Of a stretch of DNA of 64,000 nucleotides, positions 8,442 to 17,748 are shown piece by piece. Within the stretch, counting starts at the first letter, position 1. Every line of letters begins with the position of its first letter. The stretch is from Telluria antibiotica (GTDB taxonomy: Bacteria; Pseudomonadota; Gammaproteobacteria; Burkholderiales; Burkholderiaceae_D), in NCBI RefSeq assembly GCF_011682055.1, contig NZ_JAAQOM010000018.1:62001-126000 (forward strand), given 5' to 3'. The position numbers and the translations under genes were made by a program. The notes below the pieces were generated by a model. It was not told where the DNA came from, made no database searches, and saw only the letters and a list, made by a program, of their open reading frames with translations.

Positions 8442-9936
8442 ACACGCAGGGTCCCGGCGTTCCCCGCGCTGGCGCTGGATGGCCGGTCGCGCGCTACCGA
8501 AATCGCTGCTCGGCCGCCTGTCTGTCGCGCTGGTGGCCGCCGTCGTCCTGAGCCAGGTCGTGGGCAACGCCATCTGGGTACGCCAGAGCCGCGCCGAAGC
8601 CGACCTCGAGAACGGCACGGCCGCCTTGTCGGTCGCACACAGTGCGGCGAGCACCGTCAGGTTTTTCCTGAGCCTGCCGTCGAAATACCAACCGATCGTG
8701 ATCCAGCAGTTTCGGGAAATGGGAGGGACGCGTTTCTTCGCGAGCCTGAACAACGCCCCCGTCCCGCTCGACGACATCGTCAACCAGGAAGCGGCCGTGC
8801 AGGTTGCGGCACGGGTGCGCAGCGCATTGGTGGCCGGCCTGCCGAACGTGCACCGGATCCATACCGGCTTCGCCTGGCCGGCCGGACTCCAGGTCAGCGA
8901 CCGCAAGGTGCGCATGCTCGACCTGCCGGAAAACTGGGTCCAGCACATCGTCCTGACCGGCGCCAAGCCCGCCCCGATTCTGGTGATCCAGGTCGAGTTG
9001 GAACCGGGCCGCTGGCTGTACCTCGCCACGCTGATGCCCAACCCACATTTCCTCGACAGTGGAAGATTGCTGACCGGCGAACGGCTGTTGCTGCAGGCAG
9101 TCACGCTGGCCTTCGTGTTGCTGGTAGCACTCCTGGTCGTACGCTGGTCGACGTATCCGCTCGCGCTGCTGTCGCGCGCGGCCGAAGCGTTCGGAAAGGG
9201 CGAGCCGGTCCCGCCCCTGCCCGACCACGGCAGCCGCGAATTCGTCAGCACGGCGCGCGCCTTCGGCGCCATGCGCGAACGCATCCAGGGCTATATCGAG
9301 GACCGCGAACGCCTGTTCGTCTCGATCTCGCACGACCTGCGCACCCCGATCATGCGCCTGAAGTTCCGCACCGAACTGCTGGACGACGCTGCGGCCCGCG
9401 TCGAGTTCCACGAGGACCTCGACGAACTGGACATGATGGTCAAGAGCGCGCTGCAGAACGTCCAGGACAGCAATATCCACGAAGACGCGACCACGGTGCG
9501 TCTCGATCCCCTTCTGCGCCGTATGGAGCGCGACGCGCGGCTCGCACATCATCAGGTGACGTACACCGCCAGCGGGCTCACCGTACTGGCCAAGCCGCTG
9601 GCGCTCAAGCGCGCGATCGGTAACCTGCTGGACAATGGTGTGCACTACGGCGACCGCGTGGAGATCGGCGCGGCCGAACATGACGGACGCGTGCGCATCA
9701 CGGTGCGCGACCATGGTCCGGGCGTACCCGAAGCAGCGCTCGACATCCTGTTCGACGCCAACGTCAGGCTTGCCCACGGGCGTGAACGCAACAGCGACGG
9801 TCATGGCCTAGGCCTTGGCATCGCGCGCTGGCTGGTGCGCGACATGGGAGGAGAACTGCTCATCGCCAACCATCCCGAAGGCGGCCTGTGCGCGACGATT
9901 ATCCTGCCGGCCGGATTGGCGCCGGAGGACGCGTAA
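8434..9936 (+). CDS. Membrane sensor histidine kinase
   Basis: 500 residues. Transmembrane segment 1 at about 28-48, a periplasmic domain of about 165 residues, transmembrane segment 2 at about 217-238, a HAMP-like linker, then the H-box VSISHDLRTPIMRL with phosphorylated H300. The ATPase domain has an N-box (NLLDNGVHYG near 397) and glycine-rich boxes DHGPGV and GHGLGLGIA. The architecture and gene order resemble GtrS/GltS-type glucose sensors. The large periplasmic domain is the probable docking site for the binding protein encoded two genes upstream (inference). Confidence 0.92.
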   Translation: MREHAGSRRSPRWRWMAGRALPKSLLGRLSVALVAAVVLSQVVGNAIWVRQSRAEADLENGTAALSVAHSAASTVRFFLSLPSKYQPIVIQQFREMGGTRFFASLNNAPVPLDDIVNQEAAVQVAARVRSALVAGLPNVHRIHTGFAWPAGLQVSDRKVRMLDLPENWVQHIVLTGAKPAPILVIQVELEPGRWLYLATLMPNPHFLDSGRLLTGERLLLQAVTLAFVLLVALLVVRWSTYPLALLSRAAEAFGKGEPVPPLPDHGSREFVSTARAFGAMRERIQGYIEDRERLFVSISHDLRTPIMRLKFRTELLDDAAARVEFHEDLDELDMMVKSALQNVQDSNIHEDATTVRLDPLLRRMERDARLAHHQVTYTASGLTVLAKPLALKRAIGNLLDNGVHYGDRVEIGAAEHDGRVRITVRDHGPGVPEAALDILFDANVRLAHGRERNSDGHGLGLGIARWLVRDMGGELLIANHPEGGLCATIILPAGLAPEDA

Positions 9937-9972
9937 CGACCACACTAACGTTGCACAATCACTACAATTGAG

Positions 9973-9984
9973 GTTGTGTACAAC
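9973..9984. promoter_or_regulatory. Palindrome GTTGT-GT-ACAAC
   Basis: 12-bp inverted repeat just after the kinase gene and about 255 bp before the transporter start. Further GTTG/CAAC half-sites lie around it (GTTGCACAA at about 9950, CAACGCAACAA at 9981), which looks like a clustered operator. Confidence 0.4.
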
Positions 9985-9996
9985 GCAACAATGCTC

Positions 9997-10009
9997 TGCG
10001 TTTTGTTGC
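9997..10009 (-). promoter_or_regulatory. Inverted copy of 13-mer GCAACAAAACGCA
   Basis: Exact reverse complement of the 13-mer at 6269-6281. It places the same candidate site upstream of both the two-component operon and the gluP-TBDR-GH3-esterase operon. Confidence 0.4.
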
Positions 10010-10238
10010 TTTTTATTGCAGGGCTACGGCAGCGGCGCCGTGACCTCACATAGCGAACGGCCCGCTTGTTTGTAAAGTAATGTAATCCGCGCTCACCCCG
10101 ATTTAAAAAATATCCTTTTCAATCAACTACTTAGATATCAACCCACTGCTTGGCGCCGACGATGGCGTTACAAAACGGGCCCATGCTACTGTTGCCCCGA
10201 TGGCTACCCCGCCAGAATAAAAAGCAACAGGAGACTCC

Positions 10239-11480
10239 ATGCAGCACGCGTCATCGCCGACCACACATCAGGGCGTCCAGGGCAGCACGACCGCACCTCT
10301 GGCCATCATCACGATGCTGTTCTTCATGTGGGGGCTCCTGACCTCGCTGAACGACGTCCTGATCCCGCATTTGAAAGCCGTCTATACGCTGACCTACCTG
10401 CAGGCCATGCTGGTGCAGTTCTGCTTCTTCAGCGCATACTTCCTGGTGTCGCTGCCCGCCGGGCGCCTCGTTCGCCGCCTCGGCTACCAGAACGGCGTCG
10501 TCGCCGGTCTGCTGATCGCCGCCATCGGTTGTGCCCTGTTCTACCCGGCCGCCACGCATGGCTACGACGTGTTCCTGGTAGCCCTCTTCATCCTGGCCGC
10601 AGGAATCACCGTGCTGCAAGTGGCCGCCAATCCCTACGTGACCGCGCTCGGCCCCGCACGCACGGCGTCCAGCCGGCTGACGCTGACGCAGGCCTTCAAT
10701 TCCCTCGGCACGACCGTGGCGCCCGCGCTCGGCGGCATCCTGATCCTGTCCACTTCGCCGAGCATGGCAGACCAGGCGGACGGTGCGGCCCGCGCTCATG
10801 CCGTGCAATTGCCCTACCTCGCGCTGGCCATGGCCCTGGCCGCCCTTGCGCTGGTATTCGCGCTGGTCCGGCTGCCGCGCCAGGACCGCGATACGGCCCA
10901 ACGTGGCGAGGGCGCGCCGCTGATGCGCCACATGCCGCTGGCATTGGGTGCGCTTGCCATCTTCCTATATGTCGGCGGCGAAGTCAGTATCGGAAGCTTC
11001 CTGATCAGCTTCCTCGGAGAACGCGACGTGGCGGGCCTCGACGCGGCGGCTGCGGCACACTATGTCAGCTATTACTGGGGCGGCGCCATGCTCGGCCGCT
11101 TCGCCGGCTTCGCCGCGATGCGCGTCGTCACGCCCGGCAAGGCGCTGGCCTGCAATGCCGCCTGCGCAATCATGCTGATTGCCTGCGCGGCGCTTGGGCA
11201 CGGTTCCCTCGCCATGTGGTCCCTGATCGGGGTCGGCCTGTGCAATTCGATCATGTTCCCAACCATCTTCAGCATGGCCCTGCAAGGCCTCGGCGCCCGT
11301 AGCGGCGAGGGGTCCGGCATCCTTTGCATGGCTATCGTCGGCGGCGCCATCGTCCCATTTGCGCAGGGCCTGCTCGCCGACATCGCCGGGCTGCACCTGT
11401 CCTTCCTGGTGCCGCTGGCCTGCTACGCCTTCATCCTGTTCTACGGACTCAAATACGCCCGCCCGGCCGGGCCGGCGTAG
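10239..11480 (+). CDS. MFS sugar transporter, FucP/GluP family
   Basis: 413 residues with about 12 hydrophobic segments. Family signatures: MLFFMWGLLTSLNDVLIPHL in helix 1 and VLQVAANPYVTALGP in helix 4, as in the proton-coupled fucose (FucP) and glucose/galactose (GluP) permeases of the inner membrane. AACAGGAGA lies upstream of the ATG. It heads a collinear set with a TBDR, a GH3 beta-glucosidase and a carboxylesterase, so it most likely imports the hexose freed by the beta-glucosidase. Specificity between glucose, galactose and fucose cannot be read from sequence alone; the adjacent kinase/binding protein favours glucose. Confidence 0.85.
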   Translation: MQHASSPTTHQGVQGSTTAPLAIITMLFFMWGLLTSLNDVLIPHLKAVYTLTYLQAMLVQFCFFSAYFLVSLPAGRLVRRLGYQNGVVAGLLIAAIGCALFYPAATHGYDVFLVALFILAAGITVLQVAANPYVTALGPARTASSRLTLTQAFNSLGTTVAPALGGILILSTSPSMADQADGAARAHAVQLPYLALAMALAALALVFALVRLPRQDRDTAQRGEGAPLMRHMPLALGALAIFLYVGGEVSIGSFLISFLGERDVAGLDAAAAAHYVSYYWGGAMLGRFAGFAAMRVVTPGKALACNAACAIMLIACAALGHGSLAMWSLIGVGLCNSIMFPTIFSMALQGLGARSGEGSGILCMAIVGGAIVPFAQGLLADIAGLHLSFLVPLACYAFILFYGLKYARPAGPA

Positions 11481-11628
11481 TCATTCGCGCGGCCGGGTCG
11501 ACCCGACCTGCACCGCGCCCTCTCCAGACACGTGCCCGTGACCTTGGCACGACCAGAGGTGGAGACCCTTTGCGTCTGCATTTGCAGTGCTGTTCGTTTT
11601 TCCCAATTCATATAACAAAGGTAGAGAC

Positions 11629-13740
11629 ATGTCAGAACAATTGCGCTTCACCAAACACGCCATCGCCGCCGCGACGACCCTGCTGGCCGGCAGCGCCATG
11701 GCACAGGCCACCTCGACCGGCAGCGGCCAGATCCAGGAAGTCATCGTCACCGCGCAGCGCGTGGCGCAGCCCGCGTCGAAGACGCCGCTGTCGCTGTCGG
11801 TAGTCAGCGGCGAAGACCTGAAGAGCGCAGGCGCGGTCAACGCGTCGAGCCTGACCGAACTGGTCCCGAACGTGCAGGTCGCGAATGCCGGCGGCGCCAC
11901 CGTGATCGCTATCCGCGGCGTCAGCAGTGCCGATACGACCGAGAAAGGCGACCCTTCCGCCGCCTTCAACATCGACGGCGTCAACCTGGCCAGGCCGCAG
12001 TCTGCCGGCCTCGCGTTCTATGACCTGGAACGGGTCGAGGTATTGCGCGGTCCCCAAGGTACGCTGTACGGCCGCAATGCGACAGCCGGCGCGATCAACC
12101 TGATCACCAACAAACCCACCGGCAACCTCGAAGGTAGTGCCGCGCTCGAACTCGGCAACTACAACACGCGCAAGCTGGATGGCATGATCAACGTACCGGT
12201 GAACGGCATGCTTGCGCTGCGCGCCGCCGCGTCGGCCAGCCGTCACGACGGCTATTTGCATTCGACGCAGGGGCTGGACAACGACTACGACGACGAGGAC
12301 TCGACCTCGGGCCGCGTGCACGCGCTGTTCAAGTTCAGCCCTGAACTCACCCTGCTGCTCAGCGCCGACGGCAGCAAGATCCAGGGTTCGGGTCCCGGTA
12401 CCGTCCCCGTCGACACGTTCCGCAACGCGAGTGGCAGTGCCCAGCGCACGGCGACGCCGTCGCGGGAGGGCCGCATCGATCACCGCGCGACGGGCTACAG
12501 CGCCGAACTGAACGCCAAGCTCGGGATCGGCGATCTCACGTACCAAGGCGCGCACCGCAACTTCGACCGCAACGAGACCGTGAACTATGGCTTCGGCCTG
12601 ATGAATCCGGCGCCGTACGTGCGCGGCATCGGCAACTATGCGCAGAATTCCCACGAACTGCGGCTGGCATCCAACTTCGGCGCATTCAGGACGATCGCCG
12701 GTCTGTACTGGTTCAGGGAGCGGTCGAACATCGACTTCGAACTGATCGACATCCCGGGCATCAACCACCTGTCCTTCATCCAGGACCCGACGATCTCGTC
12801 GTCGAAGGCGGTGTTCGGCGACGCGACCTACAGCGTCACGCCCGACCTCCATCTCACCCTCGGCCTGCGCCGTACCAAGGACGACAAATCGCGCCAGGGG
12901 GTCTCGATCATCGGCGAGCCGGTCCTGTCGCGTGTCATCAACGACGCGGCCGTCCACTATCTGCAAACCACCGGCAAGCTCGGTGCCGACTACGCACTGT
13001 CCAAGGCCACGATGGTCTACGCGACCGTGTCGACCGGCTACAAGGCTGGCGGTTTCAACGACGGCACGGCAGCCACGAACCCGTTCCTGACCTACGATCC
13101 CGAACACCTGACGGCGCTGGAAGTCGGCATCAAGGGCCGCTTCCTGGACGGCCGGCTGACCACCAACGCCGCCCTGTTCGGCTACAACTACAAGAACCTG
13201 CAACTGACTTCCGTCGTCACAGACGCCAGCGGTGCCGTCTCGAGCCAGACCCGGAATGCCGCCAAGGCAAAAGTACGCGGCGTCGAACTCGAAGGGAAAT
13301 ATGCCCTGGGCAGCAGCGACCGGATTAATTTTTCGCTGACCTACCTCGACGGCTACTACACGCAATACTCGCCGCTGCCGGGCAGCGACTGGAGCGGTCG
13401 TGCACTCGACAAATCGCCGAAGACGTCGGTTGGCCTGGGCTATACCCACAATTGGACCCTCGACAGCGGCGCGGCGATCGACGCCACGCTCAGCACCCGC
13501 TATACCGGCGCCTACGTGCTCAGCAACTACAGCACCGCGACACAGTTCCGCCAGGGCGGCTTCCACAAGACCGACCTGACCGTGACGTTCTCCCCCAACG
13601 CCGCCGCATGGTACGTCCAGGGCTATGTGCGCAACATCGAAAACAAGACCGTCATGAACAGCTACAGCTCGGCCCCCGTCGACAGCGTCGGCTTGGCGCC
13701 GCCACGCACCGCGGGCGTCCGCGTCGGTAGCACCTTCTGA
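11629..13740 (+). CDS. TonB-dependent outer-membrane receptor 1 (glycoside operon)
   Basis: About 703 residues. Signal peptide ending SAMAQA (about 25), a TonB box-like segment EVIVTAQR, a plug domain (about 45-165, containing VLRGPQGTLYGRNATAGAIN) and a 22-strand-type beta-barrel ending in Phe (VGSTF), as needed for barrel insertion. It belongs to the same subfamily as receptors 2 and 3 of this window. ATG 11629 has AAAGGTAGAG upstream; the in-frame TTG 42 nt earlier is unlikely. It lies between the sugar permease and the beta-glucosidase, so the imported ligand is probably a glycoside. Confidence 0.9.
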   Translation: MSEQLRFTKHAIAAATTLLAGSAMAQATSTGSGQIQEVIVTAQRVAQPASKTPLSLSVVSGEDLKSAGAVNASSLTELVPNVQVANAGGATVIAIRGVSSADTTEKGDPSAAFNIDGVNLARPQSAGLAFYDLERVEVLRGPQGTLYGRNATAGAINLITNKPTGNLEGSAALELGNYNTRKLDGMINVPVNGMLALRAAASASRHDGYLHSTQGLDNDYDDEDSTSGRVHALFKFSPELTLLLSADGSKIQGSGPGTVPVDTFRNASGSAQRTATPSREGRIDHRATGYSAELNAKLGIGDLTYQGAHRNFDRNETVNYGFGLMNPAPYVRGIGNYAQNSHELRLASNFGAFRTIAGLYWFRERSNIDFELIDIPGINHLSFIQDPTISSSKAVFGDATYSVTPDLHLTLGLRRTKDDKSRQGVSIIGEPVLSRVINDAAVHYLQTTGKLGADYALSKATMVYATVSTGYKAGGFNDGTAATNPFLTYDPEHLTALEVGIKGRFLDGRLTTNAALFGYNYKNLQLTSVVTDASGAVSSQTRNAAKAKVRGVELEGKYALGSSDRINFSLTYLDGYYTQYSPLPGSDWSGRALDKSPKTSVGLGYTHNWTLDSGAAIDATLSTRYTGAYVLSNYSTATQFRQGGFHKTDLTVTFSPNAAAWYVQGYVRNIENKTVMNSYSSAPVDSVGLAPPRTAGVRVGSTF

Positions 13741-13778
13741 CGGCGTCTGCCATGACCACCACCAAAAGGAACAGCACA

Positions 13779-15995
13779 ATGCTCTCAACTTTTCCGGCAC
13801 CGCACGCTCCGACCCTGCTGCGCCGCGTCGCACTGGCCTGCTGCGCACTGGCAGCTGTCCATTGCGCCGCCGCCGAACCCGCCTGGATGAATACCAGGCT
13901 GTCGCCGGACGAGCGCGCACGCCTGCTCGAGCGCGAGCTCACGATGGACGAGCGCTATGCGCTTGTGCACAGTCCGCTATCGCTCGACCTCGGCCCGTTC
14001 AAGCGTCCGCAAGGCGCACCGTCCACCGCGGGCTACGTGGCCGGTATCCCGCGCCTGGGCATCCCGGCCCTTGCCGAAAGCGACGCAAGCCTCGGTGTCG
14101 TCAACCCGGCCGGCGCGCGCCCGGGCGACACGGCGACCGCGCTGCCCTCGGGCCAGGCCCTGGCATCGACATGGAACCCGGCGCTGGCGCGGTTGGCCGG
14201 CGCCGCCATCGGGCAGGAAGCACACGCCAAGGGCTTCAACGTTCTGCTCGCCGGTGGCGCCAACCTCGCGCGCGATCCGCGCGGCGGGCGCAACTTCGAA
14301 TACCTGAGCGAAGATCCGTGGCTGACCGGCGTGATGGCCGGCGCCTCGATCGCCGGTATCCAGAGCGCGCATATCGTCTCGACCGTGAAGCATTTCGCAC
14401 TGAACGACTACGAAACGAGCCGCAACACCTATAACGCCGTCATTCCCGACGACGCGCTGCGCGAGAGCGACCTGCTGGCCTTCCAGCTGGCGATCGAGCG
14501 CGGCCAGCCGGGCGCCGTCATGTGCGCCTACAATTTCGTCAACGGAGAACAGGCGTGCCACAGCAAGACACTGCTCGGCAACGTCCTGAAGGGCGAATGG
14601 GGCTACAAGGGCTGGGTCATGTCCGACTGGGGCGCGGTCAAGGGCGTCGATGCCGCACATGTGCTGGACCACCAGTCCGGCGAACAGCTGGACAAGCAGG
14701 TGTGGTTCGGCGCACCGCTGCGCGCCGCGGTCGGGGCCGGCACGATTCCGCAAGCGCGCATCTCGGACATGGTCACGCGCATCCTGCGCTCGATGTTCGC
14801 CAACGGCCTGTTCGACCACCCGGCGGTCGCCGCACCGATCGACGTGGCCGCGCATGGGCAACTGGCGCAGCGCGTGGCCGCCGAGGGCATCGTCCTGCTG
14901 CGTAACGAGAACAAGACGCTGCCGCTCGCGGCGGACCTGAAGCGTATCGCCGTCATCGGCGGCAACGCCAGCCTGGGCGTCCTGTCAGGCGGCGGTTCGT
15001 CCCAGGTGACGCCACCGGGCACGCCGCCGCATATCGTCGGCCTGGGCGGCAACACGCAGATGGACGTGTTCTTCCGCCGCGCCGTCTTCTACGGGGCCAG
15101 CCCCGTGGACGCGATTCGAGCCCGCGCCGGCAAGGCCGAGGTGGTCTTCGACGACGGCCGCTATCCCGTCTCCGCCGCCGCACTGGCCCGTAGCGCCGAT
15201 GCCGTCATCGTATTCGGCACCCAGTGGAACGGCGAAAACGAGGATACCCCCGACCTGAGCCTGCCCCAGGGCCAGGACGCCCTGATCGCCGCGGTGACGG
15301 CGGCCAACCCCCGCACCATCGTTGTGCTCGAAACAGGCAACGCCGTGGCCATGCCGTGGCTGGAACGGAGCGCTGCCGTTCTCGAAGCCTGGTATCCGGG
15401 CCAGAATGGCGCGGCCGCGATCGCCGATGTCCTGTTCGGCCAGGTCAACCCGTCCGGCCGTTTGCCGGTCACGTTCCCCGCTTCCGTGGAGCAGCTGCCG
15501 CGTCCGCAGTTGCCTGGCTTCGGGCTACCGCCGGACAGCAGCTACGATATCCGGTTTCCTGAAGGCGCCGACGTCGGCTACCGCTGGTTTGCGAAGACAG
15601 GCGCCAAGCCGGCGTTTCCGTTCGGCCACGGCCTGTCGTACACCACCTTTGCGGTGTCGGACCTGAAGGTCGAAGGCGGCAAGACCCTGACCGTCAGCTT
15701 CGCCGTCAGGAACACTGGCGCGCGCGCGGGCGCAGACGTGCCGCAGGTTTATCTGCGTTCGGCGGCGGGCAAACCGGTCACCCGTCTGATCGGCTTCGAC
15801 AAGGTGGAACTGGCGCCGGGCGAACAGAAGCGCGTATCGGTGACGGCCGACCCTCGCCTGCTGGCCAGCTTCGACACCGCCGCACGTGGCTGGCGCGTGA
15901 CCGCTGGGCAATACACCGTCGCGGTCAGCGCCAACGCCGCGGATCCTGGGATAAGCGGCAACGCCAAAGTTGCGGGGCAATTGCTTAAGCCTTAA
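13779..15995 (+). CDS. Exported GH3 beta-glucosidase
   Basis: About 738 residues. A signal peptide (ALACCALAAVHCAAAEP), the GH3 N-terminal TIM-barrel domain with substrate-binding KHFALNDYE and the catalytic nucleophile in VMSDWGA (D283), the GH3 C-terminal alpha/beta sandwich, and a fibronectin III-like domain (about 625-720, VRNTGARAGADVPQVYL). The usual length for bacterial periplasmic beta-glucosidases. AAAAGGA 8 nt upstream selects ATG 13779. It starts 38 bp after TBDR 1. Expected reaction: release of glucose from beta-glucosides; an aromatic aglycone is suggested by the esterase and benzoate genes nearby (inference). Confidence 0.92.
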   Translation: MLSTFPAPHAPTLLRRVALACCALAAVHCAAAEPAWMNTRLSPDERARLLERELTMDERYALVHSPLSLDLGPFKRPQGAPSTAGYVAGIPRLGIPALAESDASLGVVNPAGARPGDTATALPSGQALASTWNPALARLAGAAIGQEAHAKGFNVLLAGGANLARDPRGGRNFEYLSEDPWLTGVMAGASIAGIQSAHIVSTVKHFALNDYETSRNTYNAVIPDDALRESDLLAFQLAIERGQPGAVMCAYNFVNGEQACHSKTLLGNVLKGEWGYKGWVMSDWGAVKGVDAAHVLDHQSGEQLDKQVWFGAPLRAAVGAGTIPQARISDMVTRILRSMFANGLFDHPAVAAPIDVAAHGQLAQRVAAEGIVLLRNENKTLPLAADLKRIAVIGGNASLGVLSGGGSSQVTPPGTPPHIVGLGGNTQMDVFFRRAVFYGASPVDAIRARAGKAEVVFDDGRYPVSAAALARSADAVIVFGTQWNGENEDTPDLSLPQGQDALIAAVTAANPRTIVVLETGNAVAMPWLERSAAVLEAWYPGQNGAAAIADVLFGQVNPSGRLPVTFPASVEQLPRPQLPGFGLPPDSSYDIRFPEGADVGYRWFAKTGAKPAFPFGHGLSYTTFAVSDLKVEGGKTLTVSFAVRNTGARAGADVPQVYLRSAAGKPVTRLIGFDKVELAPGEQKRVSVTADPRLLASFDTAARGWRVTAGQYTVAVSANAADPGISGNAKVAGQLLKP

Positions 15996-16094
15996 GCGGT
16001 GCCACCGCCCGTCGTTCCGTTGCCGCCGGCAGCGGAACGACCATTTACTCGATGTCGCAAGCGGACATCTGAACCGATTCAGGAGATTCCTTCG

Positions 16095-17555
16095 ATGCAG
16101 TTCCAAATCAAACGCAATGGCCGCACGGCGGCTGCCGCGATGCTGGCATCGGCCTTGGTTGCCTCAAGCGCCACTGCAGCAGGACCGGTCGTTGTCATCG
16201 ATACCGGCAAGATCAGCGGCGCCACCGACCAGGGGGTGATCAGCTGGAAAGGCATCCCGTTCGCGGCGCCGCCGGTCGGCGCATTGCGCTGGCGCGCACC
16301 ACAGCCCGCCATGGCCTGGAATGGTACGCGCGAGACCACGGCGTACGGCAGCGACTGCATGCAGTTGCCCTTCCCCAGCGATGCGGCGCCGACAGGCACG
16401 GTGCCATCCGAGGATTGCCTCTACCTGAACGTCTGGAAGCCCGCGCGGTCGCACGGGAAGTTGCCCGTGGTCGTGTGGATCTACGGCGGCGGCTTCGTGA
16501 ACGGCGGTGCATCGCCGGCCACGTACTCGGGCGCGCCGCTGGCCCGGCAAGGCGTGGTGTTCGTGAGCTTCAACTACCGGCTCGGACGCCTCGGCTTCTT
16601 CGCCCACCCGGCACTGACGCGAGAAAACGCCGACCGGGGGCTGCTCGTGAATTATGGCTTCATGGACCAACTGGCCGCGCTCGCGTGGGTGAAACGCAAC
16701 ATCGCTGCATTCGATGGCGATCCGGCCAACGTGACCATCATCGGCGAATCCGCCGGCGGCATGTCGGTGCATTCGCTGCTGACCTCGCCACTCGCCCAAG
16801 GCCTGTTCGCACGTGCCGCGATCCTGTCGGGCGCAGCGGGCTCCATGCCGGGCGCGCCGGCAAACGTCGCGCAAGCCGAACAGCTTGGCGTCGAATTCGC
16901 GGCGGGGCAGCAAGTCGCGGCAGGCGACGCCGATGCGCTGGAAAAGCTGCGCGCACTGCCACCGGAAAAGGTCATCGACGGTTACAACCTGGCGACCATG
17001 TTCGCACCTGGACCGCATGCGTACGTCGGTCCCGGGGCGGACGGCAAGGTCGCCGTCGATCCTGCATCGGCCTACGCTGCAGGACGCTTCGCCAGGATAC
17101 CCGTGATGGTCGGCGCGACCAGCGACGACATCGGCGGCAGGACCGGTTTCATGGTCGCAGGCGCGCGCCAGGTGGCGGGCGCCCTCGCGGAACAGGGCGT
17201 CCCGGTGTACGCCTATCGCTTTTCCTACGTGGCGGACTCGGTCGGCGAGCCGGGCGCGAAACACGCGAGCGACGTTCCCTACTTCCTCGGCACGGTCGCG
17301 ATCAAGTACGGTACCAGGACGACGCCCCGCGACCTCGCCGTCGGCCGGACGGTCAGCGCGTATCTGGTGAACTTCGCCAGGACGGGCGATCCGAACGGAG
17401 CAAGGCTGCCGGCATGGCCACGCTACCGGCGCGCGGTCGACGAGATCCTGGATATCGCGGCCACGGGCAAGCCGCTGGCGCAAAAGGATCCTTGGGGAAC
17501 CGAGATCGATGCGGCTGAGACATCGCGCCCAGCCAGCGGCAAGGCAGAGAAATGA
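16095..17555 (+). CDS. Exported type-B carboxylesterase
   Basis: 486 residues of the carboxylesterase type B (acetylcholinesterase-like) alpha/beta-hydrolase family. Signal peptide to about residue 29, the EDCLYLNVW motif (106-114), the oxyanion-hole GGGF, the nucleophile elbow GESAGG (S219), and a C-terminal His in the HASDVPYFLG segment. The family's usual acid Glu is replaced by an Asp-containing TSDDIGG stretch. CAGGAGA upstream of ATG 16095. Last gene of the operon before a strong terminator. It probably cleaves an acyl or aroyl ester on the glycoside handled by TBDR 1 and the beta-glucosidase (inference). Confidence 0.88.
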   Translation: MQFQIKRNGRTAAAAMLASALVASSATAAGPVVVIDTGKISGATDQGVISWKGIPFAAPPVGALRWRAPQPAMAWNGTRETTAYGSDCMQLPFPSDAAPTGTVPSEDCLYLNVWKPARSHGKLPVVVWIYGGGFVNGGASPATYSGAPLARQGVVFVSFNYRLGRLGFFAHPALTRENADRGLLVNYGFMDQLAALAWVKRNIAAFDGDPANVTIIGESAGGMSVHSLLTSPLAQGLFARAAILSGAAGSMPGAPANVAQAEQLGVEFAAGQQVAAGDADALEKLRALPPEKVIDGYNLATMFAPGPHAYVGPGADGKVAVDPASAYAAGRFARIPVMVGATSDDIGGRTGFMVAGARQVAGALAEQGVPVYAYRFSYVADSVGEPGAKHASDVPYFLGTVAIKYGTRTTPRDLAVGRTVSAYLVNFARTGDPNGARLPAWPRYRRAVDEILDIAATGKPLAQKDPWGTEIDAAETSRPASGKAEK

Positions 17556-17624
17556 GCCTGACGAATTACCGGAATCACCAGACTGCATTGGACGTTTACG
17601 GTACGACGTAGCACAATGGTCACG

Positions 17625-17654
17625 TCTCCTCTATCCTATCCCAAGGATAGATTC
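17625..17654. repeat. Small hairpin before the terminator
   Basis: 7-bp arms CTATCCT/AGGATAG around a 6-nt loop, directly upstream of the intrinsic terminator. It is probably part of the same transcript end. Confidence 0.35.
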
Positions 17655-17681
17655 AGCCCGCTTCCGAGCGGGCTTTTTTTT
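17655..17681 (+). terminator. Rho-independent terminator of the glycoside operon
   Basis: Perfect 7-bp GC-rich stem (AGCCCGC/GCGGGCT) with a 6-nt loop followed by eight consecutive T's. It lies 100 bp after the carboxylesterase and before the convergent LysR gene. The clearest intrinsic terminator in the window. Confidence 0.92.
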
Positions 17682-17748
17682 AATGACCGCCGCGGACCGT
17701 ACCCAAAAGCCCGCGTAAATCCGCCTGGCGCCGCGTGCGACGCCAGCC

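Larger units (their letters stand above)
9937..10238. other. 302-bp intergenic promoter region of the sugar/glycoside operon
   Basis: No gene. It separates the kinase from the sugar transporter and is visibly AT-richer than its flanks around 10080-10140. It holds the GTTGT-GT-ACAAC palindrome and the inverted 13-mer listed separately. A good AACAGGAGA ribosome-binding site precedes the transporter ATG. Confidence 0.6.

Noticed and set aside
11632..13920. 762-codon open frame on the minus strand, opposite TBDR 1
   Set aside because: It mirrors a clear receptor gene; the translation has no recognisable fold and is Arg/Gly/Val-rich, as expected for an antisense frame in GC-rich DNA.
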